Assembly (NCBI GenBank): GCA_026874595.1
Contig: CM049314.1
Location: forward strand, 66,325,300-66,389,299
DNA from: Sipunculus nudus
Taxonomy: Eukaryota; Annelida; Sipuncula; Golfingiida; Sipunculidae
DNA: 64,000 nt
Direction of reading: 5' to 3'
The notes beneath the pieces are model-generated. The model was not told where the DNA came from. It worked only from the letters and a program-made list of their open reading frames with translations, and did no database searches. Numbering within the stretch: position 1 is the first letter of the stretch; every line of letters starts with the position of its first letter. Shown here piece after piece: positions 22,524-34,879 of the stretch. The position numbers and the translations under genes were made by a program.

Positions 22524-23300
22524 CGTAACACGCACCACCAAGCCAATGGAAACTAGAAAAATAACGAACTGACAGATATTTATCGACCTTGAACGGAACA
22601 TTTCAATGTACATGCGCTCTGATCTAATCGTCTGGTGTATTCTATGTTATTCCGCCAGAGGTCGCTTTTTCTTAAAACAGATTGTGGGGACAATCGGGAC
22701 TATGCTTGCCCGATTATGGTCATGTATCAAAATTCATAATAAGGCCTATTCAAAGAAAACAGACCCTTTCTCTATATTGAGCCATGGAGATACAATACAA
22801 CATTAAACTCCTTGACTGAGCTAAGGTTCCTGGCGGTACTTATTTTGTTACCTCCTTTTAATATAAAAGACATCTATTTGCCTGTCATTTGTCTTCAAAC
22901 AACTCTAACTTTTTTCTACTACCTTTATAGACGGGCCATATTTTTGTGAGCACATTTAGATTGGTTTTTTGTGTAAAGTGAAGTTAGACCTTTGAAGATG
23001 AACGTAAATTTACGCATTAGTTACTACAAGCATGTGTGTCTTTTTCGAAATCCGGACCTGAACACTAGGTACAATTCGTTGCCGACAGTGAAAATATTTA
23101 TCGTTTTATTGAATGTTGCCGATTGGGATGAGGTGGGGAGGTTATTTTCGGTTGGCCTTGTTGAAATTAAAGGTTAGGTGATCAGGGCATTACCCGATCA
23201 AACACTGATAATAGTTAAGGAAATAATTAAATCACCAAAAAATAAAATTCGTGAATATCCTTGTCCAGAATTGTTCGAGCTTTATTCAATTAATCAGGGA
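22524..23300. other. SLC19 3' UTR and downstream
   Basis: Candidate poly(A) signals are ATTAAA (22802-22807) and AATAAA (23241-23246). No other gene is visible. Confidence 0.4.
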
Positions 23301-23329
23301 TATCGTGGGCATCAGGGGCTGATCCGGGA

Positions 23330-23490
23330 TTTAGGAAAAGGGGGTCCAAAAACCTAAAAATAAGATCCCTGTCCGGAAAAGGGGGGGGGGGGTGGGGTTC
23401 AGGTCGCGAAAATTCGCCTTAACCCCTAAAGAAGGGTTGCGGCAGCTGAAAAAAAGGGAGAACCCCCCCCCCCCCCCCCCCCCCGGATCC
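23330..23490. repeat. repeat with poly-G and poly-C cores
   Basis: CCGGGATTTAGGAAAAGGGGG at one side, a GGGGGGGGGG run near 23381, a C run of about 22 near 23465 and GGATCCATTTCTGG at the other side. The inverted ends suggest a small fold-back element. Confidence 0.5.
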
Positions 23491-24264
23491 ATTTCTGGGA
23501 ATACTCGTACAATGTATAAAGACTATAATCCCAATTGAGCCATATCATTCCCGACACAAATAAGATGCAGTGAGAACAGTTATAATGAAAAGTGAAAATC
23601 ATTTATTAACATAGTACACAGTTTAATGCCCCTCTTTGTCAGGGTAATATTAATGTTTTCAAGAATGACTGATTTCCAGATTTTCTTTACTACCGCGCGC
23701 ATGCTCACTGGTATCTTCAGTTGCCATGAAATACATTGCACACAAATAATGTATACTTATACATGAAATAACATGACAGTACCTTTCACATGCGCCTGAA
23801 CATGCATGTCATATCGTTCTAGTTAAGATATGGTGTTAATATTTTGCCGTTTTCTATATATAATATAACACTGATCTAGCTATATGAGCAAGCATACGTA
23901 TATTTTATCAATAATGTCTCCTAGGTAAGCGATATGAGATATCTTAATTCAGTTAAAAAATAAAGCCGTCCATAAAAGATAGGTACTTATACTGTTTTTT
24001 TTTTAAATAAAGTACTGTTATCACTCTAGTGTTATCACTTTCACTATGTTAATCCAAACAAATTAGTGAAATGAATGTGAGGCAAATATGCCCAGCAACC
24101 TCCTCTCCGCAGTCATTTATAGATCCCCCAGGACAATAAACAAACAACCACAATGCAACATGAGTAATTGTGCAGACCCAGTTTAAAATCGGAAGCATTT
24201 GACATCGGAATGACATTGTGATAGTATAAATATCATCGCCCATTGACAATGCTGGATCATGTTT

Positions 24265-24464
24265 GGGGGGGGGGGGGGGTATATCCAGTATTTGATATTA
24301 AAGGGACCTATACGATATCTGACATCTATAAACTGAAGGTTATCCTTTGAAACTTTTATAAAACTAGGGACCCATGGGTCTCGACGCTCAGCTGCCGGAC
24401 GGACGACGGACAAAGCGCCATTCCTATACCTCAGTTGACTTACAGTCAGCTGAGCTAAAAACAG
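24265..24464 (+). repeat. poly-G followed by a copy of the GCTCAG hairpin-tailed family
   Basis: After about 15 G come GGGACCCATGGGTCTCGACG, GCTCAGCTG, GGACGGACGACGGACAAAG and the terminal near-palindrome CTCAGTTGACT..AGTCAGCTGAG before AAAAA. Confidence 0.65.
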
Positions 24465-24748
24465 GTCAGAAAACACCGATCCTTTAGCACACAGGCTGTT
24501 CGTTTTGTTTTTTATTCACGTGTTTATAACATGTGGGGGCCCGCCAAAATAATCAAAACTCGTTCGACTGGGACATCTGGCAGTAAGTCAGACGAACCGG
24601 AATTTTGTAAAGGGCGCTTTGCAACTAGTGACCTGTCACCTTCATCACATTTACAACCAACCACTTTAGGTAACATGTTTTTACCCGTTTGTCAACATTA
24701 CTGTGTTTACTTGCAGATAAACAAGCTATTACATCTGTCACAGAGGCG

Positions 24749-25030
24749 TTAGGGCAAAAAAAATAAGGTATGGTTCTCAGGCACTATTTTTCAGAAATCA
24801 GTGCGGGCGGGCGGTATTTTATTTTTGACCTTTTTTTGGATGTTTCGATAAAAATGTCATATAATCAGGAAAAAGCATGAAAATAACAACTTTTTGGCTA
24901 AACACTACATTAATTGTATTATTTATCTTCTTGAAAGATAAAAATCAAAATAAAAATTTTTGATGCGGGGGGTTAAAATTGACGCGGGCGGTGCCTGTGA
25001 ACCATACCTTTTATTTTTTTTGGCCTTATA
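24749..25030. mobile_element. miniature inverted-repeat element (TTAGG..AAGGTATGGTTCTC ends), copy 1
   Basis: The left end TTAGGGCAAAAA, AAGGTATGGTTCTCAGGCAC is mirrored by the right end GTGCCTGTGAACCATACCTT, TTTTTTTGGCCTTA. Its interior (GCGGGCGG, GATAAAAATG, ATTTATCTTC) recurs inverted at 62900-63190. Confidence 0.75.
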
Positions 25031-25419
25031 AGATCTTTTCTCAAGAAACGAATTAGATCTTTGACCTTTATTATCTGACTGGTCTTGACAATCGGTCCAT
25101 TATATAAACGTTTGTTTTCTATCCCTTGTGATCACTGTTTACGACTATGAGTTTCCGCAAGATCAACGCATTTATTTATTTTCGTCTCGCCTGAGTTTTA
25201 GGTCACATCAGCTCTGTGAAGCAGAGAGTAAGCGGCACTTAGGTAATCCATGGTGAATCGTTAATTTTGTAGTTCACTGAACTATTCATGTGTATTAATA
25301 CTTTGAACCAAAATTCATGAGTGCGAGTACTTGTTTTGAGATACATGTAGCGTTCAATGACCAGAATGTATACCAGATCTAACATTAAACATACCTATTC
25401 ACATACCGGCCATATTTAA

Positions 25420-25745
25420 TATACAAGAAAAACTAGATATTTCTTGGCGCCGCAGGTGCTACAGTATCCCAAGAAAATTGATCCTCTCCCCCCCCCCCCC
25501 TCTTTCAGAATAGCCCCCCCCCCCCCCATCTTCAGCAGCATATTCTGACACTTGGCAAGAGACTTTGGTTTCTTCCATCTATCAACTTGAGAAAACAATA
25601 TTTTTCACCAAATATGGGGGCCAATATTTTGAATCTCTCTTGAGAAAAGAATATTAAACTAGACATTTCTTGGCACCGCAGGTGCCGGAGTATCCCCAGA
25701 CATAGTAAGCCCCCCCCCCCCCCCCCTTTAAGAATAGGCCCCCAT
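25420..25745. repeat. two head segments ACTAGAYATTTCTTGGC
   Basis: Two copies (near 25430 and 25658) of 'ACTAGAYATTTCTTGGCRCC GCAGGTGC ... AGTATCC', each followed by a poly-C run and TCTTTCATCTATCAA-like text. They mark the left edge of the composite repeat running to about 29.2 kb. Confidence 0.6.
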
Positions 25746-25839
25746 TTTTAGCAGCATATACTGACACTTGGCATATTTATTGTTTCTTTCATCTATCAAT
25801 CCACAATCTTGTTGAAGATGTTGGTCCTGTGACCTTGAT

Positions 25840-27560
25840 CTTTTTAAAGATGTGTCCTGTGACCTTGACCTTTGACCTAATGACCCCAAAATCAATTCGG
25901 GTCTTGCTTTTACCAATGGGACATATACAAGTCAAGTTTGAAATCCATACATCAATAAAAGGAGGAATTATCATCCAGAAACTAATTTTTGGACAGATGG
26001 CTCCTGTGACCTTCACCTTTGACCCTGGACCTCAAAATTGATAGGGGTCTTCCATTCTTGGCAGGTGAACTATATGTGCAAGATGAAAGGTCTGAGATGA
26101 AATGTTTGGCTGAAAATGCATCAACAATTTTTTTAAAGAGATTTCCTGTGACCTTGACCTTTGACCTCATGACCCCAAAATCAATTCAGGTCTTGCTTTT
26201 CCAATGGGTCAAATACAAGTCAAATTTGAAATCCATACATCAATAAAAGAAGGAATTATCATCCAGAAACTAACTTTTGGACAGATGGCTCCTGTGACCT
26301 TCACCTTTGACCTTGTGACCTCAAAATTGATAGGGTTCTTCTTCTCTTGGCAGGTGAACTATATGTGCAAGATGAAAGATCTGAGATGAAATGAATCGCT
26401 GAAAATACATCCACATCTTTTTAAAGATGTGTCCTGTGACCTAGACCTTTGACCTCATGACCCCAAAATCAATTTGGATCTTGCTTTTCCAATGCGACAT
26501 ATACAAGTCAAGTTTGAAATCCATACATCAATAAAAACAGGAATTATTATCCAGAAACTAATTTTTGGACAGATGGCTCCTGTGACCTTCACCTTTGACC
26601 TTGTGACCTCAAAATTGATCGGGGTCTTCCTCTCTCGGCAGGTGAACTATATGTGCAAGATGAAAGATCTGAAATGAAATGTTTGGCTGAAAATGCACCC
26701 ACATCTTTCTAAAGATGTGTCCTGTGACCTTGACCTTTGACCTCATGACCCCAAAATCAATTTGGGTCTTGCTTTTCCAATGGGACATATACAAGTCAAG
26801 TTTGAAATCCATACATCAATAAAAACAGGTATTATCATCCAAAAACTAATTTTTGGACAGATGGCTCCTGTGACCTTCACCTTTGACCTTATCTGAGATG
26901 AAATGTTTGGCTGAAAATGCACCCACATCTTTCTAAAGATGTGTCCTGTGACCTTGACCTTTGACCTCATGACCCGAAAATCAATTTGGATCTTGCTTTT
27001 CCAATGGGACATATACAAGTCAAATTTGAAATCCATACATCAATAAAAGAAGGAATTATCATCAAGAAACTAATTTCTGGACAGATGGCTCCTGTGACCT
27101 TCACCTTTGACCTTGTGACCTCGAAATTGATAGGGGTCTTCTTCTATTGGCAGATGAACTATATGTGCAAGATGAAAGGTCTGAGATGAAATGTTTGGCT
27201 GAAAATGCATCCACAACCTTTTTAAAGATGTGTCCTGTGACCTTGACCTTTGACCTCATGACCCCAAAATCAATTGGAATCTTGCTTTTTCAATGAGACA
27301 TATATAAGTCAAGTATGAAATCAATACATCAATAAAAGCAGGAATTATCATCCAGAAACTAATTTTTAGACAGATAGCTCCTGTGGCCTTGACCTTTGAC
27401 CTTGTGACCCAAAAATTGATATGGATCATCCACTATTGGCAAGTGAGCTATATACTGAAGATGGAAGACCTTGGATGAAAGTTTGGCTTAAAATGCATCC
27501 ACAGTATCTTTTAAGATGCCAGTCCAGTGACCTTGACCTTTGACCTCATGACCCTAAAAC
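25840..27560 (+). repeat. dimeric satellite with DR1 nuclear-receptor-like motifs (about 7 dimers)
   Basis: Period is about 285-295 bp, made of two related halves of about 145 bp. Half A is TGACCTTGACCTTTGACCT..CATGACCCC. Half B is TGACCTTCACCTTTGACCT..TGTGACCTC. Linkers are shared (TTTTTGGACAGATGGCTCCT, GGCAGGTGAACTATATGTGC). TGACCTTTGACCT is exact in at least seven places here, for example 26731-26743. One unit (near 26890) has lost about 60 bp. Many open frames of 60-97 codons on both strands are by-products of the period. Confidence 0.85.
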
Positions 27561-28143
27561 CTGTAGGGTTCTTACTTTAGTGGTGGGCCATACATAATTC
27601 ATGTTTGAAATCCAAATGGCTATCAACACTGGAGATATCATAAGAGGTGTGTGATTTTCACCATATATGGCAATATTCAAGGTCAAGGCCACTCTCATAG
27701 GAAAGGTCATGACCCCAATTTAAATAAACATCATCCCATAACCCATACCTATGTATATGCATAAAATAAAAGAAATCTGTCCATTAGTTTTTGACTTATA
27801 ATGCTCATAGTACTGTAAGGTGGCAATTTTGGGGTATTAAACGGCACAAAAACAAGTAAAGGATAATAGGTGGCGCCACCAGTTTCTGGAACATGACAAC
27901 CCTTTCGATTATCTTCCATCAACTGGTTTTTCGGATAAATCCATGCAAGATTTCTTGAGATATTTAAGAATTTGTGTGATTTTCCCCAAAATTGGACCTA
28001 TTCAAGGTCAAGGACACTCTCCTAGTAAAGGTCATGACCTCATTTTAAATAGGCGTCGTCCTCTTACCCATATCTATACATATACCAAGTTTGGTAAAGT
28101 TCTGTGAAATATTTTTTGGGTTATCGCGCCAACAAGATTCATA

Positions 28144-28144
28144 T

Positions 28145-28175
<31 letters not shown>
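28144..28175. repeat. (CGG)n triplet repeat
   Basis: About ten uninterrupted CGG units. Shorter versions stand at the same place in two other copies (near 29153 and 30763). Confidence 0.95.
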
Positions 28176-28193
28176 GACCGGTATGAAAACATA

Positions 28194-28220
28194 GTATCCC
28201 CCGACTTTGTCTGGGGATAC
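28194..28220 (+). other. terminal hairpin of repeat, copy A
   Basis: Stem GTATCCCC / GGGGATAC around about 11 bases, followed by AAA. Compare 29183-29207 and 30796-30825. Confidence 0.65.
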
Positions 28221-29182
28221 AAATATTTTACGGAAACGGGAAGGTAGGTGGCGCCACCTGTTTGGTTTACGAGAAAATTTTCCAAGATGAATAGACATGC
28301 CAAATTTAAGACCAATACCTTGAACCATTCCGGAGATATGAGCAATTTTCATCCGAAGCACATGTACAGATGATCACCACGCCAAAACGATTGCAGATGG
28401 CACCACCAGTCTTGGGTATAAGATGAAGGCATCCAAGGTTAATATACATGCACAATTTCAGCCCAATCCGTTGATTAGTTTTAGACTTATAATGCTCATT
28501 GTACTGTCAAGTGGCAATGATCGAATATTAAAAGGCGCGAAAACAAAAAAAAAAAAAAAAAAAAAAAAAAGGGGACAGAAGGTGGCACCACCTGTCTTCC
28601 ACAGAAGACAAATTCATCTAAGATCTTCGGTCAATTTGTTTTTCGGACCAATCTATGCATATGAATGAGATATTTATGATTTTATGCGATTTTCACCATA
28701 TAAGGCAATATTCAAGGTCAAGGCCACTCTCATAGGAAAGGTCATGACCCCAATTTAAATATACATCAATCCATAATCCATGTCTATATTTATGCATAAT
28801 ATGAATGAAATCTGTCCATTAGTTTTTGACTTATAATGCTCACAGTACTGTTATGAGGCAATGATCGGGGTATTAAATGGCACGAAAACAAGAAAAGGAT
28901 AACAGGTGGCGCCACCAGTTTCCGGTTCATGACATCACTATCCAAGGTCATCAGTCAAGCTGACTTTTGAGATATTTAAGAATTTGTGTGATTTTCCTCT
29001 AAAATGGACCTATTCAAGGTCAAAGTCACTCTTAATAAAGGCCATGACCCCATTTTGAATAGGCTTATTCCTCTCACCCATATCTATGCACATGTCAAGT
29101 TTGGTAAAGATCCGTAAAATATTTTGTGGGTTATCGCATCCAAACGAAATCTCTGCGGCGGCGCGACCGTGCTTAAACCATA

Positions 29183-29207
29183 GCATCCCGACTTTTTCTG
29201 GGGATAC
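29183..29207 (+). other. terminal hairpin of repeat, copy B
   Basis: Stem GCATCCC / GGGGATAC, partly decayed, with the same CATAG lead-in and CAA follow-on. Confidence 0.6.
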
Positions 29208-29215
29208 AATAATGT

Positions 29216-29784
29216 ATTCTCCTTATAATAATACGGTGTTTGTCAATAAATGTTTTAGAGCCGTTTGTTTACTCTTGTACACAAGTGGAGAAAAGCTTAC
29301 ACCGGGCGCGATCAGTGTTTCAAAATATAAACAAGTGACCCATGGGTCATGACGCTCAGCTGCCAAGCATGACCTGTGACATCATGGACTGAGATTCACA
29401 ACTTCCAGTCAAATTTTGAAGAACCAATATGCCAATTTGTTGAAAATTTTCAATGACAACAGAAATATATATCACCTATGTCTGGTTAAAACACAGTGAA
29501 TTGATGGTCTGAGGAAAATGCATGATTGTTAAGCTATCAGGAACTATTCCAACAGCTTGCTTGAAACCTGTCAGTCTCAAAAGGAACTCCACAAAGGGCA
29601 AATATAAGATCAAAATATATAGTAAAAATCAAGGAAATACATGCAAGAACTAGAATACAGGTAGTCGACAAGTGACTCAAGTATCCGCCTAAATCAGAGT
29701 GGAACGGGTGAAGTGAGGCATGGATTGGGTGGCAAGGGGAAATAGAGTGAAGTGTTGCATATTAGCATGGATGTCTGCAGCCCA
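29216..29784. other. intergenic with a short GACCCATGGGTCATGACG relic
   Basis: 29335-29362 carries the GACCCATGGGTC..GCTCAGCTG words that open the hairpin-tailed family. The rest is unrecognised. Confidence 0.5.
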
Positions 29785-30640
29785 ATTGTGTATGTAGGTT
29801 GCGCCACCTACCACAAAATCCAGAAAGCTGTCCAAGTTGTATACATATGCAAAATTTAAGGCAGATAAGTCAAACCACTACATGTATATGAGTGATTTTT
29901 GCCCTTGGCAGACAAACAGATGGATGCTGTGCAAAAATGGCTGCAGGTGGCGCCACCAGTTTTGCGTATGATAAAGAGCTATGTGAGAACTATACCCATG
30001 CAAAACTTTGGCCCAATCGGTCAAACGGTTCCCAAGATATGAGCTTCGATATCTGCTGCATAAATGTAGAATGTAGGTTGCGCCACCTGTCATAAAATCA
30101 AGAGAGCTGTCGGGGATGTATAAACCTGCAAAATTTTAGGCAAATATGTCAAACCACTCCAGAGATAAGAGTGATTTTATCCCATGGCAGACAAATAGAC
30201 GGGAGCTGTGCAAAAATGGCTGCAGGTGGCGCCACCAGTTTTGCGCATGATACAGAGCTATGTGAGATCTATACACATGCAAAATTTTGGCTCAATCGGT
30301 CAAACGGTTCCCGAGATATGAGCTTGGATGTCTGCAGCGTCAACGTTAATGTAGGTGGCGCCACCTGTCATAAAATCAGAAAAGCTGTCCAGGATGTATA
30401 CGCATGCTGAATTTCAGGTGAATTAGTCAAACCACTGCAGAGATATGAGTGATTTTAACCCAAAGGCAGACAAACAGATGGACACTGTGCAAACATGGTT
30501 GCAGGTGGCGCCACCATTTTTGTGTATGTCATAAAGCTCTCCAAGGGCTACATTTGTGCAAAAAAATTTTCCTGATCGGTCAAACGGTTCCCGAGATATA
30601 TGGGTTTATGTGTGGAAACAGACGCACAAACTGACGCAGA
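29785..30640 (+). repeat. 279-bp higher-order tandem repeat centred on GGTGGCGCCACC
   Basis: The perfect 12-bp palindrome is at 29946-29957, 30225-30236, 30354-30365 and (with one neighbour change) 30504-30515. 29946 to 30225 to 30504 are both exactly 279 bp. The period splits into 129 + 150 bp sub-units with alternating flanks (CTGCAGGTGG.. and GTAGGT..). Shared linkers include CAATCGGTCAAACGGTTCCC, GAGATATGAG and TGCAAAAATGGCTGCAGG. Confidence 0.85.
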
Positions 30641-30830
30641 GCGCAGAGGAAAGGTCAGAGGTAAAACAAAATCGGGGCGCAGCAGTTCACATGTGACCTG
30701 AACATAATCCCGGGTTTCGTAAAATTCCGCCCAGCGGTTATGGAGGAGTCCTCCGGACACCTACGCGGCGGCGGCGGCATGCAGCTGAAAACATAGTATC
30801 CGCAAAACTCTGTTTTGGCGGATACAATTA
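30640..30830 (+). repeat. 3' tail of the repeat with CGG run and hairpin
   Basis: GCGGCGGCGGCGGCATG (near 30763) is followed by AAAACATA and the hairpin GTATCCGCAAAAC / GTTTTGGCGGATAC (30796-30825). Confidence 0.7.
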
Positions 30831-31829
30831 TTGAGAAACAGGTGCTTCTGTATGAATTTTTATTCAATACAAGCCAACTGTACTGTACTTTTATAAATGA
30901 TGGTAATATTTATTCAGAAATATTTGACCCAATCTTTTACAAGATTACATAAATATACATCCAACTGCATTCACTTTAACTGTTCTTGAGATAATATGAT
31001 CAAAAGGAATTAAAAGATGGTTGCCTGGTGGCCATATTGGACTTCTGACAAGTCTGAAATCAGACAACAAACATTCTCTATATTGGACCAAACATTAAAG
31101 AAAAATTACTGAAACTGCACTGAAGAAAGAATTTCTAAGGTGGCTAACTGGCAGACATAATGGATTTCTGACAAGTATGACATTTGATATCCCACATTCT
31201 CCAATAAGAGACCAAACTTGGGGCAAATTATCCAGTAATGAATGCCCAAAATAATTCAAAAGCCATGTCCAGGCGCTCATATCAGATTTATAGATATGCA
31301 ATTGTAAAAAGTGTAAGTCCAATATTTTTTATTATCACTCTGCTTTTCAATGGGGTCAGCAGGGTAGGTAAACTGCCAAACCTGAAAGAAAAGGAATGCA
31401 GAAAGCATGACTAAAAGTCTTGAAATAAAACAAAAAGCCATCCGAAATCAAGGTACACATCCACATATTATGAGAACAAACACTTGCTTTTATATGTGGT
31501 GATATATATTAAAATATTCAGATAACTAGGAAACTAAGTTTATTGCTAGGATTCCATAAAATAAACTGCAAAATATTCCCATCATCTTATAAATCATTAG
31601 CTAAACCTTAATACTATACTCTCATAGTCTTAATGCCTGGCTGAAGCATTCAGACAACAGTGTTTTTGTTATGAAGTAACGAGGTACTTATCACAGAGCC
31701 TTATCACTTAATAGGCTGATACAAAAGGGAGTCATATGTCACCAGTGTCACTCACAATTACAGCCACACAGGGAGATGTACCAGCTGGAGTGGGATGGTT
31801 ATATATACAAGAAAAATAGAGATGGTCTA
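30831..31829. other. intergenic, no recognised feature
   Basis: AT-rich. Only short uninformative frames. Confidence 0.5.
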
Positions 31830-32640
31830 TAAAAAAAGTAATTGTGAACATCCCTGACCTATGACCTTGGCCTTTTGCCCACATATCAACTGGATTTTTT
31901 CTAAATGATGCGTAACTACTAACCACTTAAATCTGGTGTAATTACTTGGCAACCAATGGGTGAATAACTTTGACCTGCAACCTTTAACCTGCTGACCAGC
32001 TGACCCCAAAATCAATAAGTTATTTATTCAAGCAAAAAGACCCATAAATATGAAGTTTGAGTCAAACTGAGTGATGCATAGATGTGGCATATGTGAAAGA
32101 CTGAAGGTTTGGGTTGAACAGTTACACTTGAAATATGCTCACAAGCATTTAGAACAATTAAATATTGTGACCTTGACCTTTGACTTTTTGACCTCAACAT
32201 CAATAGGCTTCTTCCCTTATTGGTAGGTAAGCCATATATGACATATGGAAGGTACAGATTGAAAAGTTTGCCTTAAAATGACTCCACGCAAGAAGTGGGT
32301 GCTGTGAACTTGACCTTTGACCTCAAAATCAACAGGTCTTTTCCCCTGTTGGCAGAGAAGCGATATCAGTGCTGAAAGGTTTAGAATGAAAAGTCTAGCT
32401 TGAAATGTGTCCACAACCTTTTCAAAGAAGTGGATCCTGTGACCTGACCTTTGACCTTGTGACCTCAAAATCTATAGGATTCTTCTCCAACTTAGTAGGT
32501 GAGCTATATGTGAAAGATCAATGAATTGGGATGAAAGGGTTGGCTTAAAATGCATCCACAGGCTTTTCAAAGAAGAGGCTCCTGTGACCTTGACCTTTGA
32601 CATTTTGACCTAAAAACAAGGGACCTCTGGGTCACGACGC
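31830..32640 (+). repeat. monomeric, older version of the DR1-type satellite
   Basis: Units of about 140 bp with (TGA)CCTTGACCTTTGAC near 31857, 32168, 32312, 32440 and 32588. Linkers such as TTCTTCC..TTGGTAGGTGAGC parallel those at 25.8-27.6 kb but are more diverged and not paired into dimers. Confidence 0.75.
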
Positions 32641-33589
32641 TCAGCTGTTATATATGATAAAAAAATATTATTTAGAAATGAGGCACATGCTGGTTTTGTG
32701 TGGTAATAAATATAAATATATAAATGAAATATAACTGATATGATTATTAAAATAATATTAAAGAATATATTCATGAATGCATTCATGAATACATTTTGAA
32801 AGTATTTGCACGAGTATTCATATATTTTCATTTTTACCTGAATTCCCATTCTTTATGCAAGAAATTTTATAATGGAGTACAAAATCATATTCGTATTTAA
32901 ATACAATTACAAAGTATTTGCACCATGTCTGGAATTTATTCAGTTTTCACCAAACAATGATGTTGAGAATCCAGAATATACCAAATTCACACATTTAAAT
33001 AATGATCAAAAGTATCTGGTGTTATGGCTTTTATTTATATTAAAAAATAACTAAAAAATTCATTTTGGACTAATTTCACATCAATGTACAGACTAGACAC
33101 AGCAGGAATCTAGATTAATATTATCAACTGCATCTTTGTCTAATTTCCTTCATATGATCCCTAATGATTAGTAATGAATAATATGATTTACCATTTTATC
33201 ATTAAAATTGAACTGAAAAATGCCATAGGTGACTGCATGGTGTTATTTGGAATATGTGACATTCTACCCATCGATACAAGATTCTTATATCATCAGTAAC
33301 TGCAAGTTAATTTCCTGTTATTATAAACTAACAAATTCCTTTTCTATTTTTCTTTAATTTGTTATTAAAAACCAATAAAAATTTATTAATTTATTGTTTT
33401 TTTGTTATGTTCTTGGTTAAAACTACTAGATGAGTTGGGTTGGACACCTGGATCAACTGTGGCTGGCCATAAGCTGCCTGGATTCCATGTATGCCTCGCC
33501 TCAAGCGTGCATAATTTGATGCAAGGTCAACAAGGTCAACATACATGTGACTCATGAGGGGCTGGAGAGAGCCAAAGTCTGACAGGGTC
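32641..33589. other. AT-rich intergenic, no recognised feature
   Basis: Nothing supported beyond a short GGTCACGACGCTCAGCTG relic at its left edge. Confidence 0.5.
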
Positions 33590-34870
33590 TCATAAAAAAC
33601 ATTAATAAAAGCTACAATTTTTGGCCAATTTCTTTCAGCTTTTTTAAACTGAAAAGCTGAAATGCTTATGTGTGCATGATATGAAAATTATATCAACAGT
33701 GCTCACAGGAAACAAACGTGCCATGGTCACAGTTGGGCAAAATTTAAGGTACAAATTTTATATTTATACTAAATAAAATTTGAAAAAAATACATAACTAA
33801 TTTTGGGTATTCAATTGAATCTTGATTAAATAATGTTACATCCCTGACAAAAAAATCTCTAGCTTCAGCAATGCTCTTGTTAAGGGAGTAAATATATTTC
33901 TTGATTTTTTACAAAGTGCATTATGTTTGGGCCCATTTCTTAAAACAATTACACAATACTGACATCATTCTGGCATGTGCATAGAGAATGAAAAATATGT
34001 ATATTATTTATGATTAAAGTCAGATCAGTGGTTTTGATATTAGGCAGTCTTGAAGTGTTACAATGGGTTTTTAATTAAAAAATGAAGTTTTTCATTAATA
34101 TCTCTAATGTCCTAGTGACCAAATTCTTGGCATGGTAGGGCATTTTGGAGACATCTAACTGTATGCCGAATTTAAGGAACTTAGAGCTGAAGCTGGGGAG
34201 CTGAGCTCTTGCAAACTGCATAACACTAGCTTGATGTAAACAATATGTTACATGGTGCTTGAAAACTTGATTAAAATCTACAGTTTTTGATCAACTGGTT
34301 TCAAATTTTTGGTGTTAACAGTTGAAATGTTAACAAAAACAGGCTGTGAAAATTAAATCCACAGTACTTACAGGAAAAAAACGTGCCATGGTCAAAGTTG
34401 GGCAAAATATAAGGTACCAATTTTTTATTTTTATTAATATTTTTAAAAATTTAAAAGATTTTCATCTAATTTTGGGTATACAATTTAATTTTGATTAATT
34501 AAAGTTATATTACTGGAAAAAAGGTCCATAGCATTAACATTTTTTGTGTTAAGTGATCAAATATCTTTTCTGATTTTTTACAAAATGCATTATGTTTGGG
34601 CCCATAACTTTTTTAAATTAAATAATACAGACATAATTTCTGGCATGTACATAGGAACTATATAGAGGAATATTTATGGTAAATATGAGGTAAAACAGAT
34701 GAGTGGTTTTGATATTAGGCAGTCCTGAAGTGTGAAAATAGGTTTTTAATAAAAAATTGAGGTTTTTCCTTAATTTCTCAAAGGAACGAAGTTGCAAACA
34801 CCCAGTTTTCGGCTTGGTAGGAGATCTTGGGGACATCTAACATTATGCCGAATTTTGGATTCCTAGGTCT
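33590..34870 (+). repeat. tandem duplication of about 660 bp
   Basis: Two diverged copies: CGTGCCATGGTCACAGTTGG near 33717 and CGTGCCATGGTCAAAGTTGG near 34381. Also paired are TTATGTTTGGGCCCAT, TGGCATGTRCATAG, GGTTTTGATATTAGGCAGTC, and ATCTAACTGTATGCCGAATT against ATCTAACATTATGCCGAATT. Confidence 0.75.
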
Positions 34871-34879
34871 TACGGTTTC

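Larger units (their letters stand above)
27560..29215 (+). repeat. two successive copies of the composite repeat's 3' part
   Basis: Segments 27650-28222 and 28680-29212 share CAATATTCAAGGTCAAGGCC, GGTCATGACCCCAATTTAAAT, TTAGTTTTTGACTTATAATG, AGGTGGCGCCACCAGTTTC and a GCGGCGGCG-hairpin end. Between them lies a shorter related piece with a poly-A run (28545-28570). Confidence 0.7.

Noticed and set aside
25789-27189. Many 60-97 codon frames on both strands with repeated peptides
   Set aside because: They follow the satellite period on both strands and break between units. They are translations of the repeat, not genes.
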